Notes: generated by a model from the letters alone, not told the origin. Shown: positions 36,622 through 44,204, counted from the stretch's first letter. The stretch: 64,000 bases of DNA from Devosia sp. SL43 (GCF_021729885.1 NZ_CP063401.1:1-64000); one strand, 5' to 3'. Program-made: numbers and translations.

Positions 36622-36932
36622 TGCGCGCCGGACGCCTGGCGCATACCATCACCCTGCAGCGTGCCACCGAAACGGTGAGCGCAGCGGGAACCGTCACGAC
36701 CACCTGGGCTGACTTTGCCACGACCCGTGCTGAGCTGGTTACGCATTCGCTTGCTGACGCTGCCATGGCCTATGGCGAGGCGGCAAAGTCATCGCTGCTG
36801 TTCCGCATCCGGCACTTCCACGGGCTCACCCCCGACGACCGCGTAATCCATCGCGGGCAAGCCTACGAGATCACCAATCTCGCCGAGCTTGGCCGGCGCG
36901 TGATGGAACTGACGTGCGAGGTGGTCAAGTGA
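36618..36932 (+). CDS. phage head closure (head-tail adaptor) protein
   Basis: 104 residues. AGRLAHTITLQRATETVSAAGTVTTTW is the start of the SPP1 gp16 / HK97 head closure family, and the rest (LLFRIRHFHGLTPDDRVIHRGQAYEITNLAELG) completes the small beta-barrel. Starts with two adjacent ATG codons (36618, 36621); the stop overlaps the TerS start (GTGA). In most phages this gene precedes gp10; here it follows the DUF3168 gene. Confidence 0.88.
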   Translation: MMRAGRLAHTITLQRATETVSAAGTVTTTWADFATTRAELVTHSLADAAMAYGEAAKSSLLFRIRHFHGLTPDDRVIHRGQAYEITNLAELGRRVMELTCEVVK

Positions 36933-37327
36933 GGGGACGTAAGCCAGCCTCGCTAGTCATCGGTAGCAGCGTCGTTACCGTTGTGCCGCGCCCGCCGACC
37001 TACCTGGCTAAGGATGCGAAGGCAGAATGGCGCAAGATCGCGGCCATCATGACGGAGCGGAAAACGCTCACCGAAGCCGATCTGGGGACGCTGGAAAGCT
37101 ACTGCATATCGACAAGCACGATGCGCCAGGCCCACCAGACCTTGACGGTTGAGGGGCTGGTGACGGCATCGGGCAAGCGGCACCCGGCCTTTGGGATCAT
37201 GAACGCAGCGCAGACCACACAGCGCCTTTGCGCGGCTGAACTTGGCCTGACGCCGGTTAGCAGCTCACGGCCTGCCGTGCGCGATGACGGTGACGGCGAT
37301 GACAGCGCCATTTTCGGCGATGGCTGA
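36929..37327 (+). CDS. terminase small subunit, P27 family
   Basis: 132 residues from GTG 36929. VRGRKPAS start, PPTYLAKDAKAEWRKIAAIMTERKTLTEADLGTLESYC and the C-terminal NAAQTTQRLCAAELGLTPVSSSR are typical of P27-type TerS, which recognises packaging DNA and activates TerL. Followed by TerL with an 8-base overlap. Confidence 0.9.
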   Translation: MRGRKPASLVIGSSVVTVVPRPPTYLAKDAKAEWRKIAAIMTERKTLTEADLGTLESYCISTSTMRQAHQTLTVEGLVTASGKRHPAFGIMNAAQTTQRLCAAELGLTPVSSSRPAVRDDGDGDDSAIFGDG

Positions 37328-38927
37328 CCCGTATCCGCACTGGCTCTTTGACGACAGTGAAATTCCCGACCCACTTGGCCATGGCCAGCGGGCGGTGAAT
37401 TTCGTGCGCGCGCATCGGCACCCGGCATCGGTTCTGGCCGGCCAGGCTTTTGAAATGGTCCGGTTCCAAGAGCGCTTCATCCGAAAGGTTTGGGGCACGC
37501 GGAAGCCGGATGGCTCGCGGCAATACACGGACGTGCGCGTCATGATGCCAAGGGGAGCGCGCAAAACGTCGCTTGGCGCGATCTGCGCATTGTTGGAGTT
37601 TTACAGCTCGGAAGCGCCAGGTAAGGCCGAAGTCTTGCTTGCTGCCTACAACCGTGAGCAAGCCCGAATTGCATTCGATGAGGCGGCGGGGATTGTCAGT
37701 ATGACGCCCCGAGTAAAGCGCCGCCTTGTGGTGCGAGATTCCAAGCACGAAATTCGCTATCCGGCGACCCACTCAAAGCTGAAGGCCATCTCTGCCGATG
37801 CCAAGACGTCTTACGGCCTCACACCCACCTTTGCGCTTATCGATGAGTTGCATGTTTGGAATGATCCGAAGCTATACAACACCATATCCAGTGGCCTTCG
37901 GAAGCGCCCTAACACCCTCAAGCTGATCATTTCGCAGGCCGGACGTGGGCAGGGAAATATCGCCTTTGAAGAGTTCGATTACGCGCGACGTGTTGCCAGC
38001 GGCGAAGTAGACGCACCGCACATCCTCCCCGTGTTGCTTGAGACCCCGCTAGATGCAGACTGGCGGAGCGAAGAGGTATGGCGTCGCGCCAATCCTGGCA
38101 TTGAGTATGGCTGGCCAGATATTGAGAGCTTCCGCCGCGCGGTAATTGAGGCTGAGCACAGCCCGACCGTGCGCGACACTTTCAAGAACGAACACCTCAA
38201 TATGTGGCTGAACTATTCTCAGTCGCCGCTCTTTGACATGTCGGTCTATGACAAGGGCCAGCGGGAAATCGACTTTGCTGAGCTAGCCGATTTGCCCTGC
38301 TACATCGGCGTTGATCTGTCCCGTAGCGGCGACCTCACGGCAATCGTCGTGGCCTGGCGCCATGGTGATGGGACAATCACCGTCCGGCCCATCTTCTACC
38401 TGCCCGATGAGAACCTTCAGAAGCGCGCCGACCGCGATCAAGCTCCTTATGTTCGCTGGCGCGATGAAGGTTTCCTACGCACGGTGCCAGGCTTTGTTAT
38501 TGAGCCGGCGCAGATCGAAGCCGAAATCCGAGACATCGTCGCGGACAATGACAACGTGGTCGAAGTCGCCGTTGATCCGAACATGGCCGATACCCTGCTT
38601 CACCACCTGGTCGAGGATGGCATCCCCGCATTCAAATACGACCAAACCCGCGTGCTGATGGCGAAGGCAGCCGCCGACCTTGAGCGCGTCGTGAACGGTG
38701 AGCGCATTCGCCACGATGGCCACCCGATCCTTCGCGCGCATCTCGACAACGTCAGGGCCGTCACCGGCTCAGATGACAAAACGCTGATGAAGAAGGCCAA
38801 GGCAACCGATCGCATAGACGGTGCCATTGCCGCTGCCATCGCGGTCTCGCGCGCTGAAGCCGCGAACGACAACCACTCAATTTACGACGACGCCGAAGCC
38901 CGTCCCGGTGGCTTCCTGATGTTCTAG
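37320..38927 (+). CDS. terminase large subunit
   Basis: Packaging motor ATPase and nuclease, 535 residues. Walker A-like PRGARKTS at 77-84 (an Arg replaces the usual Gly before Lys), Walker B FALIDELH, then the RNase-H-like nuclease with Asp in VDLSRSGDLTAIVV, VDPNMAD and DRIDGAIAAAIA. AANDN at 514-518 precedes the C-terminus GGFLMF, typical of this terminase type. Start at ATG 37320; the upstream in-frame ATGs lie inside TerS. Confidence 0.94.
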   Translation: MADPYPHWLFDDSEIPDPLGHGQRAVNFVRAHRHPASVLAGQAFEMVRFQERFIRKVWGTRKPDGSRQYTDVRVMMPRGARKTSLGAICALLEFYSSEAPGKAEVLLAAYNREQARIAFDEAAGIVSMTPRVKRRLVVRDSKHEIRYPATHSKLKAISADAKTSYGLTPTFALIDELHVWNDPKLYNTISSGLRKRPNTLKLIISQAGRGQGNIAFEEFDYARRVASGEVDAPHILPVLLETPLDADWRSEEVWRRANPGIEYGWPDIESFRRAVIEAEHSPTVRDTFKNEHLNMWLNYSQSPLFDMSVYDKGQREIDFAELADLPCYIGVDLSRSGDLTAIVVAWRHGDGTITVRPIFYLPDENLQKRADRDQAPYVRWRDEGFLRTVPGFVIEPAQIEAEIRDIVADNDNVVEVAVDPNMADTLLHHLVEDGIPAFKYDQTRVLMAKAAADLERVVNGERIRHDGHPILRAHLDNVRAVTGSDDKTLMKKAKATDRIDGAIAAAIAVSRAEAANDNHSIYDDAEARPGGFLMF

Positions 38928-38940
38928 GAAAGGAACCATC

Positions 38941-40974
38941 GTGAACGAAGAACAGCTTTTCATCTCAGTTGAAGCGCGCTTGGCCAAGCTTGAGCGCGAT
39001 TGGAAGAAGGTGCCCGCAATCATCGGGCGCAACAGTGACGATGCTGAGCGCCGTGCCCAGCGCGCCACCAAGCGCATTGAGGATCACTTCGGCGGGCTCG
39101 CCACTCGCGTTGGCACTATCGGCAAAACCATGGCCGTAGGCTTTGTCGGTGGGCTGATGGCGGGTGGGCTGGCTGGCTTGGCCGGCAAGTTTGCCGATGT
39201 TGCCCATGCCATTGCCGATGTTGGCGACAAGGCTCAGCAGGCAGGCATGAACGTCACCGCGTTTCAGGAACTAGGTGCCGTCGCGCGTGCCAACCGTCTT
39301 GAGGTGAACGATCTGAGCGCCGCAATGCGTGAGCTTCAGTTGCGCGCCGATGAGTGGATCACCAGCGGTGGCCAGTCCGGTTCGGCAGCGGAAGCCTTCG
39401 CCCGCATCGGCTTCACCGTCGATGACCTTGGCCGGAAACTCAAAGACCCTTCGGCGCTGTTGTCCGAGATCATCGGCAAGGTTCAGCAGCTCGACAGCGC
39501 TGCCCAGATTCGCATTTTCGAAGAGCTGTTCGGCGGCGACGGCGAGCGCATGATCCGCTTGCTGGACGATGGCGAAGCCGGCATCAAGCGCATCATCGAA
39601 CAGGCCCGCCAGTCGGGCCAGGTGTTCGATGAGCAGTTGATCGCCCGTGCGCAGGAACTTGACGCAGCCATTGCCAGCGCGGCGAACACGGTCGCGACCA
39701 GCCTACAGGGTGCCATCGCAAACGCCGGCTGGCAGCTCTACAACTTCGTTCAGCAGTGGTGGGCCTTTGAGCAGCGCACCAGCCAGTCCCTGGACCAGTC
39801 TATGCGCGATTTTGGTCTTGAACGCCTGAACATCGAAAACGACATTCTGACGATCCAGCGGGATCAGCAGCAGTCCGGCAACGTCAATCCGATGATTGCG
39901 GAGAGCCGCATCAACGATGCGCGCGCCAGGCTGCAACAGATTGCCGATGAAGAGCGCCAGATCCTCGAAATCCTTGAGAGCCGGAAGCCGCCGAAGATCC
40001 AAGCGCCGGCCATCGACATGCCTGGCGTGGCGCCAGGCTGGGATGGGTTCACGACCGCGTTCCCCCAGCCAGTCGCCGCGCCGGCATCCACGGGCGGCGG
40101 TGCGAGTGTCGCCAGCAGCCAGAGCCAGGCGAGCGCGATTGATGATGTCATTGCGGCATTGCGTGAAGAGCTGGCCCTGATGGGCCAGTCGGAAGTCGAG
40201 CGCCGCATTGACAGCGAGCTTCGCAAGGCTGGCGCGACCGCGACCGATGAACAACGCCAATCTATCAGGCAACTGGTCCTTGCGATCGAAACCGAAGGCG
40301 CTGCGTTGGAACAGTTGCAGTCCGCCATGGACGGCGCGAAGGGCATGGCCAAGGACTTCCTTGGTGGGCTGCTTGGCGATCTGCGCAATGGTGTCGACGG
40401 CGCGACCGCGCTGGCCAATGCATTCCAGCGCCTTGGCGACAGGTTGCTCGATATGGCGCTCGACACTGCCATCAATGCGCTGTTCGCCAGTCTCATGAAT
40501 GGCGCCACCGGTGGATTGGGTGGGCTCTTTGGCTTTGCAGGTGGCGGTGTTGTGCAGGCCGCAACGGGCGGTCTCATCCGTGGGCCTGGCACCGGCACGA
40601 GCGACAGCATTCCGGCCCGCCTTAGCGATGGCGAGTTTGTAGTCAAAGCCACGGCGACCCGCCGTAATCTCGACCTGTTGCATGCCATCAATGACGGCAA
40701 GGTCGCGGCCTTCGCCACTGGTGGACTTGTCGGTGACGCTCCGACGATCCGCGCGGCCAATGACAATCGGTCAGCTGCAAACGACAACGCGCTTTCGGTG
40801 ACGATCAACGCGCCGGTGACGGTCAATGCATCGGGTGGCACCCCGGAAGCCAATGCCGATTTGGCCGCACAGGTGGCGAAGCAGATGGAGCATACCATGC
40901 GCGGCATCGCTGCCCGCGAGATTGCCGTATCCCTTCGCCCGGGCAACATCCTCAACACCAAGAGCCGCAGATGA
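38941..40974 (+). CDS. tail tape measure protein
   Basis: 677 residues from GTG 38941 (AAAGGA upstream). N-terminal coiled coil, hydrophobic segment GFVGGLMAGGLAGLAGKF at about 69-86, the conserved tape-measure domain (DKAQQAGMNVTAFQELGAVARANRLEVNDL), a helical middle, and the C-terminal LGGLLGDLRNG..DRLLDMALD..FGFAGGGVVQAATGG region of GTA/lambda-like tape measures. Two AANDN copies at 605-609 and 612-616. By the usual 1.5 angstrom per residue its length would set a tail of roughly 100 nm. Confidence 0.9.
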   Translation: MNEEQLFISVEARLAKLERDWKKVPAIIGRNSDDAERRAQRATKRIEDHFGGLATRVGTIGKTMAVGFVGGLMAGGLAGLAGKFADVAHAIADVGDKAQQAGMNVTAFQELGAVARANRLEVNDLSAAMRELQLRADEWITSGGQSGSAAEAFARIGFTVDDLGRKLKDPSALLSEIIGKVQQLDSAAQIRIFEELFGGDGERMIRLLDDGEAGIKRIIEQARQSGQVFDEQLIARAQELDAAIASAANTVATSLQGAIANAGWQLYNFVQQWWAFEQRTSQSLDQSMRDFGLERLNIENDILTIQRDQQQSGNVNPMIAESRINDARARLQQIADEERQILEILESRKPPKIQAPAIDMPGVAPGWDGFTTAFPQPVAAPASTGGGASVASSQSQASAIDDVIAALREELALMGQSEVERRIDSELRKAGATATDEQRQSIRQLVLAIETEGAALEQLQSAMDGAKGMAKDFLGGLLGDLRNGVDGATALANAFQRLGDRLLDMALDTAINALFASLMNGATGGLGGLFGFAGGGVVQAATGGLIRGPGTGTSDSIPARLSDGEFVVKATATRRNLDLLHAINDGKVAAFATGGLVGDAPTIRAANDNRSAANDNALSVTINAPVTVNASGGTPEANADLAAQVAKQMEHTMRGIAAREIAVSLRPGNILNTKSRR

Positions 40975-41321
40975 CCGCACCTGTATTCAACCCGCCCCTC
41001 GCGCCATCGCCCGGCACCCAGCACAAGCGAGCTCTCAAGCTATTGGAGGCCGGATTCGGTGACGGCTATAGCCAGCCCACTCCGGACGGGCTCAACCATA
41101 TCCGTAGGTCGGTGAGCCTGACTTGGGATGCGCTCACGCTTGCGCAGAAGGATGCCATTGATGACTTCTTTGTAGGCAAGGGCGGGACACAGAGTTTCCT
41201 CTACCAGCCGCATGGCGATGCCGTGCCGGTGCTGTGGACGTGCAAGGAATGGTCTGTGACTGCGCCAGCGGGACGATGGCAGATCAGCGCCACGCTGGTT
41301 CAAGCATTTGGCACGCCGTAG
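40971..41321 (+). CDS. lambda gpM-like minor tail (tail-tip) protein
   Basis: 116 residues. FGDGYSQPTPDGLNHIRRSVSLTWDAL, then GGTQSFLYQPHGDAVPVLWTCKEWSV, is the order seen in lambda gpM-type proteins that join the tape measure to the tail tip. ATGA overlap with the tape measure gene. In lambda-like phages gpL, gpK, gpI and gpJ follow; here the operon ends. Confidence 0.85.
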   Translation: MTAPVFNPPLAPSPGTQHKRALKLLEAGFGDGYSQPTPDGLNHIRRSVSLTWDALTLAQKDAIDDFFVGKGGTQSFLYQPHGDAVPVLWTCKEWSVTAPAGRWQISATLVQAFGTP

Positions 41322-41327
41322 GACTGC

Positions 41328-41356
41328 TTGCAAAGCTTCTTATTAACAAGTATAAT
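41328..41356 (+). promoter_or_regulatory. strong sigma-70 promoter
   Basis: TTGCAA (41328-41333), 17-base spacer, TATAAT (41351-41356) in an AT-rich island right after the tail gene. Expected transcription start near 41363, 21 bases before the ATG of the next gene. It should drive that gene and the structured RNA behind it, independently of the structural operon. Confidence 0.75.
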
Positions 41357-41383
41357 GCCTTCTAGTTAATTAGAGGATGGCTC

Positions 41384-41842
41384 ATGCCAAAACACATCGT
41401 AGTGCCAGATGAACGCGAGGCTCAGCTCAGGCAGATTGCGGCTACCCACAACGTGTCGGTTGCCGACGCCGTTGGCTTGCTCTTTGGGTGGGCAGTTGAA
41501 CAGGGCAGAGTGCCTGCAGCTATCCCCACCATCGACGTTAGCCGCGTCGGCGATACCGTTGTCGTAGACTTTGGCGAGTTCCAGCGCACTATGCCTCTGG
41601 ACCTCGCCAAGGCCTTCGCAACCAGCCTGCGCTGGTTCTCGACCACTAAGGCCAAGGGTATACCCGCTGCCGTCACTGAGCTTGCCCAGGCACTTAGTGG
41701 GTCGCATTTAGTCGGCATCAGCCGCAGGGGCACTTCTATCAAGATCGCTGGTGGGACAGGCAAAGAGCGCACGCTTGCGCCATCTATCGCTCGTGAGCTT
41801 GCGGGACTAATCGAACGCAGCGCGTCCGAAGCGCCGCTATAA
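41384..41842 (+). CDS. 152-residue protein of unknown function next to structured RNA
   Basis: Starts MPKHIVVPDEREAQLRQIAATHNVSVADAVGLLFGWAVEQG, a helix-turn-helix-like arrangement resembling ribbon-helix-helix DNA-binding starts, then a strand-rich part (TIDVSRVGDTVVVDFGEFQRTMPLDLAKAFATSLR) and a C-terminus with SLIKIAGG-like strands. Ribosome site TTAGAGG. It has its own strong promoter, and its stop codon is only 5 bases before the RNA closing stem, so protein and RNA probably share a transcript. Family not recognised. Confidence 0.7.
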   Translation: MPKHIVVPDEREAQLRQIAATHNVSVADAVGLLFGWAVEQGRVPAAIPTIDVSRVGDTVVVDFGEFQRTMPLDLAKAFATSLRWFSTTKAKGIPAAVTELAQALSGSHLVGISRRGTSIKIAGGTGKERTLAPSIARELAGLIERSASEAPL

Positions 41843-41847
41843 CGAAG

Positions 41848-42520
41848 CTGACACAGGCCGAACCGGGCCGTTAACCCGGTGAGGAGCATACTGGCACCAG
41901 ACTAAGAACCGCACACCGGGACGAATGACCGGAGCGATGAGCCCGCCAGTGGGCGAACACGGAAAGGCACGGGGCGATCCCGTGAGAGGCCGTTCTAGGG
42001 CATAGCGCCTAGAAAAAGCTCCATAATGACCACGGCGGGAATTGCTTGCATGAAACGCCGTGGGCCGCCGATAGGATTGAAGGAAAGTCCGTTGGCGTTG
42101 TGACCGGGTGACACCCGGTCGACCGTATTGCAGCAGTGCAGGATTACGGAGCTAATGCAGGTCAATGGATACCGCCTGCTGGCCTAACAAGCCTTTGCTC
42201 TTCACCACATTCGACGGATGAGATCGAAACAATCCCCCTAGGTCAGACAGCTAGCCCATACGCATGGGCTTTTCTTAGCTGTCTGACCTAGGGGGGAATA
42301 AGTCATTCTCTGGATGAGGGAATGATAAGCAGGCAAGCAGGTAACCTCTCCGGAGTAGCGATCGTCAACGGTAGCGAGCGAAGCGAGCTGGCAAGGCCGA
42401 AGGCCGCGCAGGGAGCCGCGCAGCGGCGAGTGTCGCCTCGTGTCTAAATCGTCTGCACTCCGCGACGTGCAACGCTATAACTAAATCAGGCAGCATGCTC
42501 CTTATGCTGGCCTGTGTCGG
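41848..42520 (+). ncRNA. large structured noncoding RNA, about 670 nt
   Basis: No ORF in either direction fits codon usage here, but the stretch is full of paired segments. The 12-base ends 41848-41859 and 42509-42520 pair (one G-U) and close the molecule. Inside are hairpins at 41862-41880, 41941-41954, about 41969-41985 (GCGA loop), 41996-42013, 42031-42062, 42102-42120, about 42123-42150, a perfect 20-bp helix 42234-42253/42276-42295 capped by GCCCATACGCATGGGC, one at 42304-42326 and one at 42491-42509. The last loop GCTCCT (42497-42502) is complementary to AGGAGC at 41882-41887, a pseudoknot between the two ends. Size, phage context and complexity recall the GOLLD/ROOL class of ornate phage RNAs, but I cannot assign it to either. 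Confidence 0.8.
42234..42295. repeat. perfect 20-bp inverted repeat inside the structured RNA
   Basis: Arms 42234-42253 and 42276-42295 are exact reverse complements (CCCCCTAGGTCAGACAGCTA), with an internal hairpin GCCCATACGCATGGGC and TTTTCT bulge. The helix is not followed by a T tract, so it is an RNA arm, not a terminator. As DNA it is also a cruciform candidate. Confidence 0.9.
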
Positions 42521-42522
42521 AG

Positions 42523-42559
42523 ACCCTTCCCACTGAGCAAAGGCGGGAAGGGTTTTTTT
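42523..42559 (+). terminator. rho-independent terminator ending the structured RNA
   Basis: Nine-base stem ACCCTTCCC/GGGAAGGGT (42523-42531 and 42545-42553) with 13-base loop and a run of seven T. It begins 2 bases after the RNA closing stem. Confidence 0.9.
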
Positions 42560-42586
42560 GCCCGCTTTTCCGACCGGAAGGAGAAG

Positions 42587-42606
42587 ATAAGTATGCATTT
42601 ACTTAT
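42587..42606. promoter_or_regulatory. AT-rich inverted repeat, candidate operator
   Basis: ATAAGTA-TGCATT-TACTTAT, perfect seven-base arms, in the AT-rich leader between the terminator and the gene at 42695. Likely part of a regulated promoter region. Confidence 0.45.
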
Positions 42607-42694
42607 TTAATATCAATGGCTTAGCACAACATTTATCTTGACGAAGATTCCTGCCTCGTGGGATTCTGCCGGTGCAAATCAACAGGGGCACCAA

Positions 42695-42886
42695 GTGCAA
42701 GACCATTACCTGACCATCACGACCTATGAGGCGCTTCTCGCGGCGCTAACCCACGTCAAACCCGATCCGGTCACCGGCCAGCTTGAGCCCCATTGCTTTG
42801 CTGAAGCGCTTGGCGAGGTGGGCGGCATCTGGCCTGAAACTGTGTTGCGCGATCTGATGCGAGAGGCAGCTGAAGGGGCCGCTTGA
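42695..42886 (+). CDS. 63-residue protein of unknown function
   Basis: Frame opens at TTG 42638, but GTG 42695 has a better ribosome site (CAGGGGC) and gives VQDHYLTITTYEALLAALTHVKPDPVTGQLEPHCFAEALGEVGGIWPE. Acidic, probably alpha/beta. Its stop codon lies inside the TTGACA of the next promoter. Start uncertain. Confidence 0.55.
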   Translation: MQDHYLTITTYEALLAALTHVKPDPVTGQLEPHCFAEALGEVGGIWPETVLRDLMREAAEGAA

Positions 42887-42927
42887 CAGGCGCCTCTGTT
42901 ACCGTTATATCTGTAGTAACGGTAACA
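42883..42927 (+). promoter_or_regulatory. sigma-70 promoter overlapped by a perfect 11-bp operator
   Basis: TTGACA (42883-42888), 17-base spacer, TATATC (42906-42911). The inverted repeat TGTTACCGTTA-N9-TAACGGTAACA (42897-42907 and 42917-42927) covers the spacer end and the -10. A dimeric repressor bound there would block RNA polymerase. It controls the gene at 42942; the repressor may be that product or one encoded elsewhere. Confidence 0.75.
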
Positions 42928-42941
42928 GTGACGAGGCGATC

Positions 42942-43454
42942 ATGGCAAAGAGCGTTGCAGAGCGAGCACGTGAACATCGCGCTCGAATGAAACAGGCCAC
43001 CTTAGCAGAACTCGATAGCTACATGAGGGAACCGTTTTCCAGCTTCGTAAAACAAGATGGCGCCTTCGCCGACTATTTCGCTAAGGCAGGCCACGCGCAG
43101 GGTAGCTGGTCTATCATGCTCGAAAGCTTAGGGAGTGTAGGCATTCACCTGGACAATTTCGAAGATGACAGCGATCCCCATTTTGATCCTGAAACGGGAG
43201 AAGAGGACCGGGGGTCGCTTGGAAGGGCCGAGCGCATGCTTGGCGCGTTCATCGATGCCGCTACCGAGCTGTCGCTCATGATCCACACATACAAACTCTG
43301 GTCAATTGATGCCCGAGTTACTGAGCTGATCAAGAACGCCCATGGCGACACACCGAAGGCAGAGGCTGCTCGTGTTGAAATCCTGGCACTGAGCGAGTTG
43401 AAATCGCGGCTGTCCAAGGACACGCGCGTCTCGATCAAGTCCATTGGACACTGA
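42942..43454 (+). CDS. 170-residue protein of unknown function, operator-controlled
   Basis: Basic N-terminus MAKSVAERAREHRARMKQ, followed by an acidic alpha-helical body (LDNFEDDSDPHFDPETGEEDRGSLGRAERMLGAFIDAATEL) and a Lys/Arg-rich tail. The Arg-rich start could bind DNA or RNA. Its promoter has a perfect palindromic operator, which suggests tight control or autoregulation. No family recognised. Confidence 0.7.
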   Translation: MAKSVAERAREHRARMKQATLAELDSYMREPFSSFVKQDGAFADYFAKAGHAQGSWSIMLESLGSVGIHLDNFEDDSDPHFDPETGEEDRGSLGRAERMLGAFIDAATELSLMIHTYKLWSIDARVTELIKNAHGDTPKAEAARVEILALSELKSRLSKDTRVSIKSIGH

Positions 43455-43566
43455 AAATTCTGCCGAGGTGGGCACGGGTTGCAATCGAAACCCACCCCGG
43501 CGGCGCGCGACGGCAGGCGCTAACCTGCCTCACTCAAATGGGGCTATGCCCAGAAAGGACATTACC

Positions 43567-43893
43567 ATGTCCATCGAAACTCCGGCAACGCTTTCGGAGA
43601 AGCAGCTCTTCAACAAGTTCGCAGATGGCGATGCCATCGTTCGCGGGCGCACCGGAAAGGTAAAGCAGACTATCCCGGTCAAGGATCTCTTCGGCGGCGT
43701 TGGCGAAGTCGAGAACTTCACCGCAGTCATGCCGGACATCCTCGACAACATCAGGGGAAGCGATGAGCCTGCTTGGGAGCTTCAGATGCTGCTCGATACC
43801 CTGCACGGCATGGTGGCGGATGTAGCGCTTGCGCATGACGAGTTCGACCGGTGCCTTCGTGAGGCGCGGGCGGTGGAAGGGGAGGCAGCTTGA
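43567..43893 (+). CDS. 108-residue protein of unknown function
   Basis: ATG 43567 behind AAAGGA (MSIETPATLSEKQLFNKFADGDAIVRGRTGK). Mixed alpha/beta, acidic, ending EARAVEGEAA. The stop overlaps the start of the next gene (TGATG), so the two are translationally coupled. Not recognised. Confidence 0.65.
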   Translation: MSIETPATLSEKQLFNKFADGDAIVRGRTGKVKQTIPVKDLFGGVGEVENFTAVMPDILDNIRGSDEPAWELQMLLDTLHGMVADVALAHDEFDRCLREARAVEGEAA

Positions 43894-44123
43894 TGGCAAT
43901 CACCTACATCCCCGACCTGGACTTCCATAAACGTGTTGACGACGCGCTTAACGGCCTACTCGAAGTAGCGCCGGACTCCAATCGTGCGGACCTCGACCAA
44001 GCGCTTACTGAAGGCCTGTTGGCGGAAGAGATTTGGCCGGTATCGTGGGAAGAGCTGATGACGGACCATGACAAGGCTTATCTCGTCCAGCGGATTGTCC
44101 GTGAACGTGGAGAACGCTCCTAA
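43893..44123 (+). CDS. 76-residue protein of unknown function
   Basis: MAITYIPDLDFHKRVDDALNGLLEVAPDSNRADLDQALTEGLL; highly acidic, helical, coupled to the preceding gene. Small acidic paired genes in elements are often antitoxin-like, anti-repressors or inhibitors, but nothing here identifies which. Confidence 0.6.
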   Translation: MAITYIPDLDFHKRVDDALNGLLEVAPDSNRADLDQALTEGLLAEEIWPVSWEELMTDHDKAYLVQRIVRERGERS

Positions 44124-44155
44124 ACCCAGCGAACTCTGACGAGAGCAATGGTTTG

Positions 44156-44184
44156 ACGCCCCGGACCTCGCCAGTCCGGGGCGT
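44156..44184. terminator. bidirectional hairpin between convergent genes
   Basis: ACGCCCCGGAC-CTCGCCA-GTCCGGGGCGT, perfect 11-bp stem, followed by TTGTG. Separates the small plus-strand genes from the AIPR-like gene on the minus strand. Confidence 0.7.
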
Positions 44185-44204
44185 TGTGCTATAGAGACCG
44201 TTGG

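Noticed and set aside
42234..42295. Inverted repeat as an insertion-sequence end or miniature transposon
   Set aside because: The arms face each other across only 22 bases, no flanking target duplication was seen, and it nests within a larger paired structure.
41843..42520. Group I or II intron, RNase P RNA or tmRNA
   Set aside because: No domain V, no intron-encoded protein, no group I P7/P3 core was seen. GGAAAGTCCG at 42081 resembles an RNase P word but the companion conserved segments are missing. No AANDN-coding tag reading frame is inside, so it is not tmRNA.
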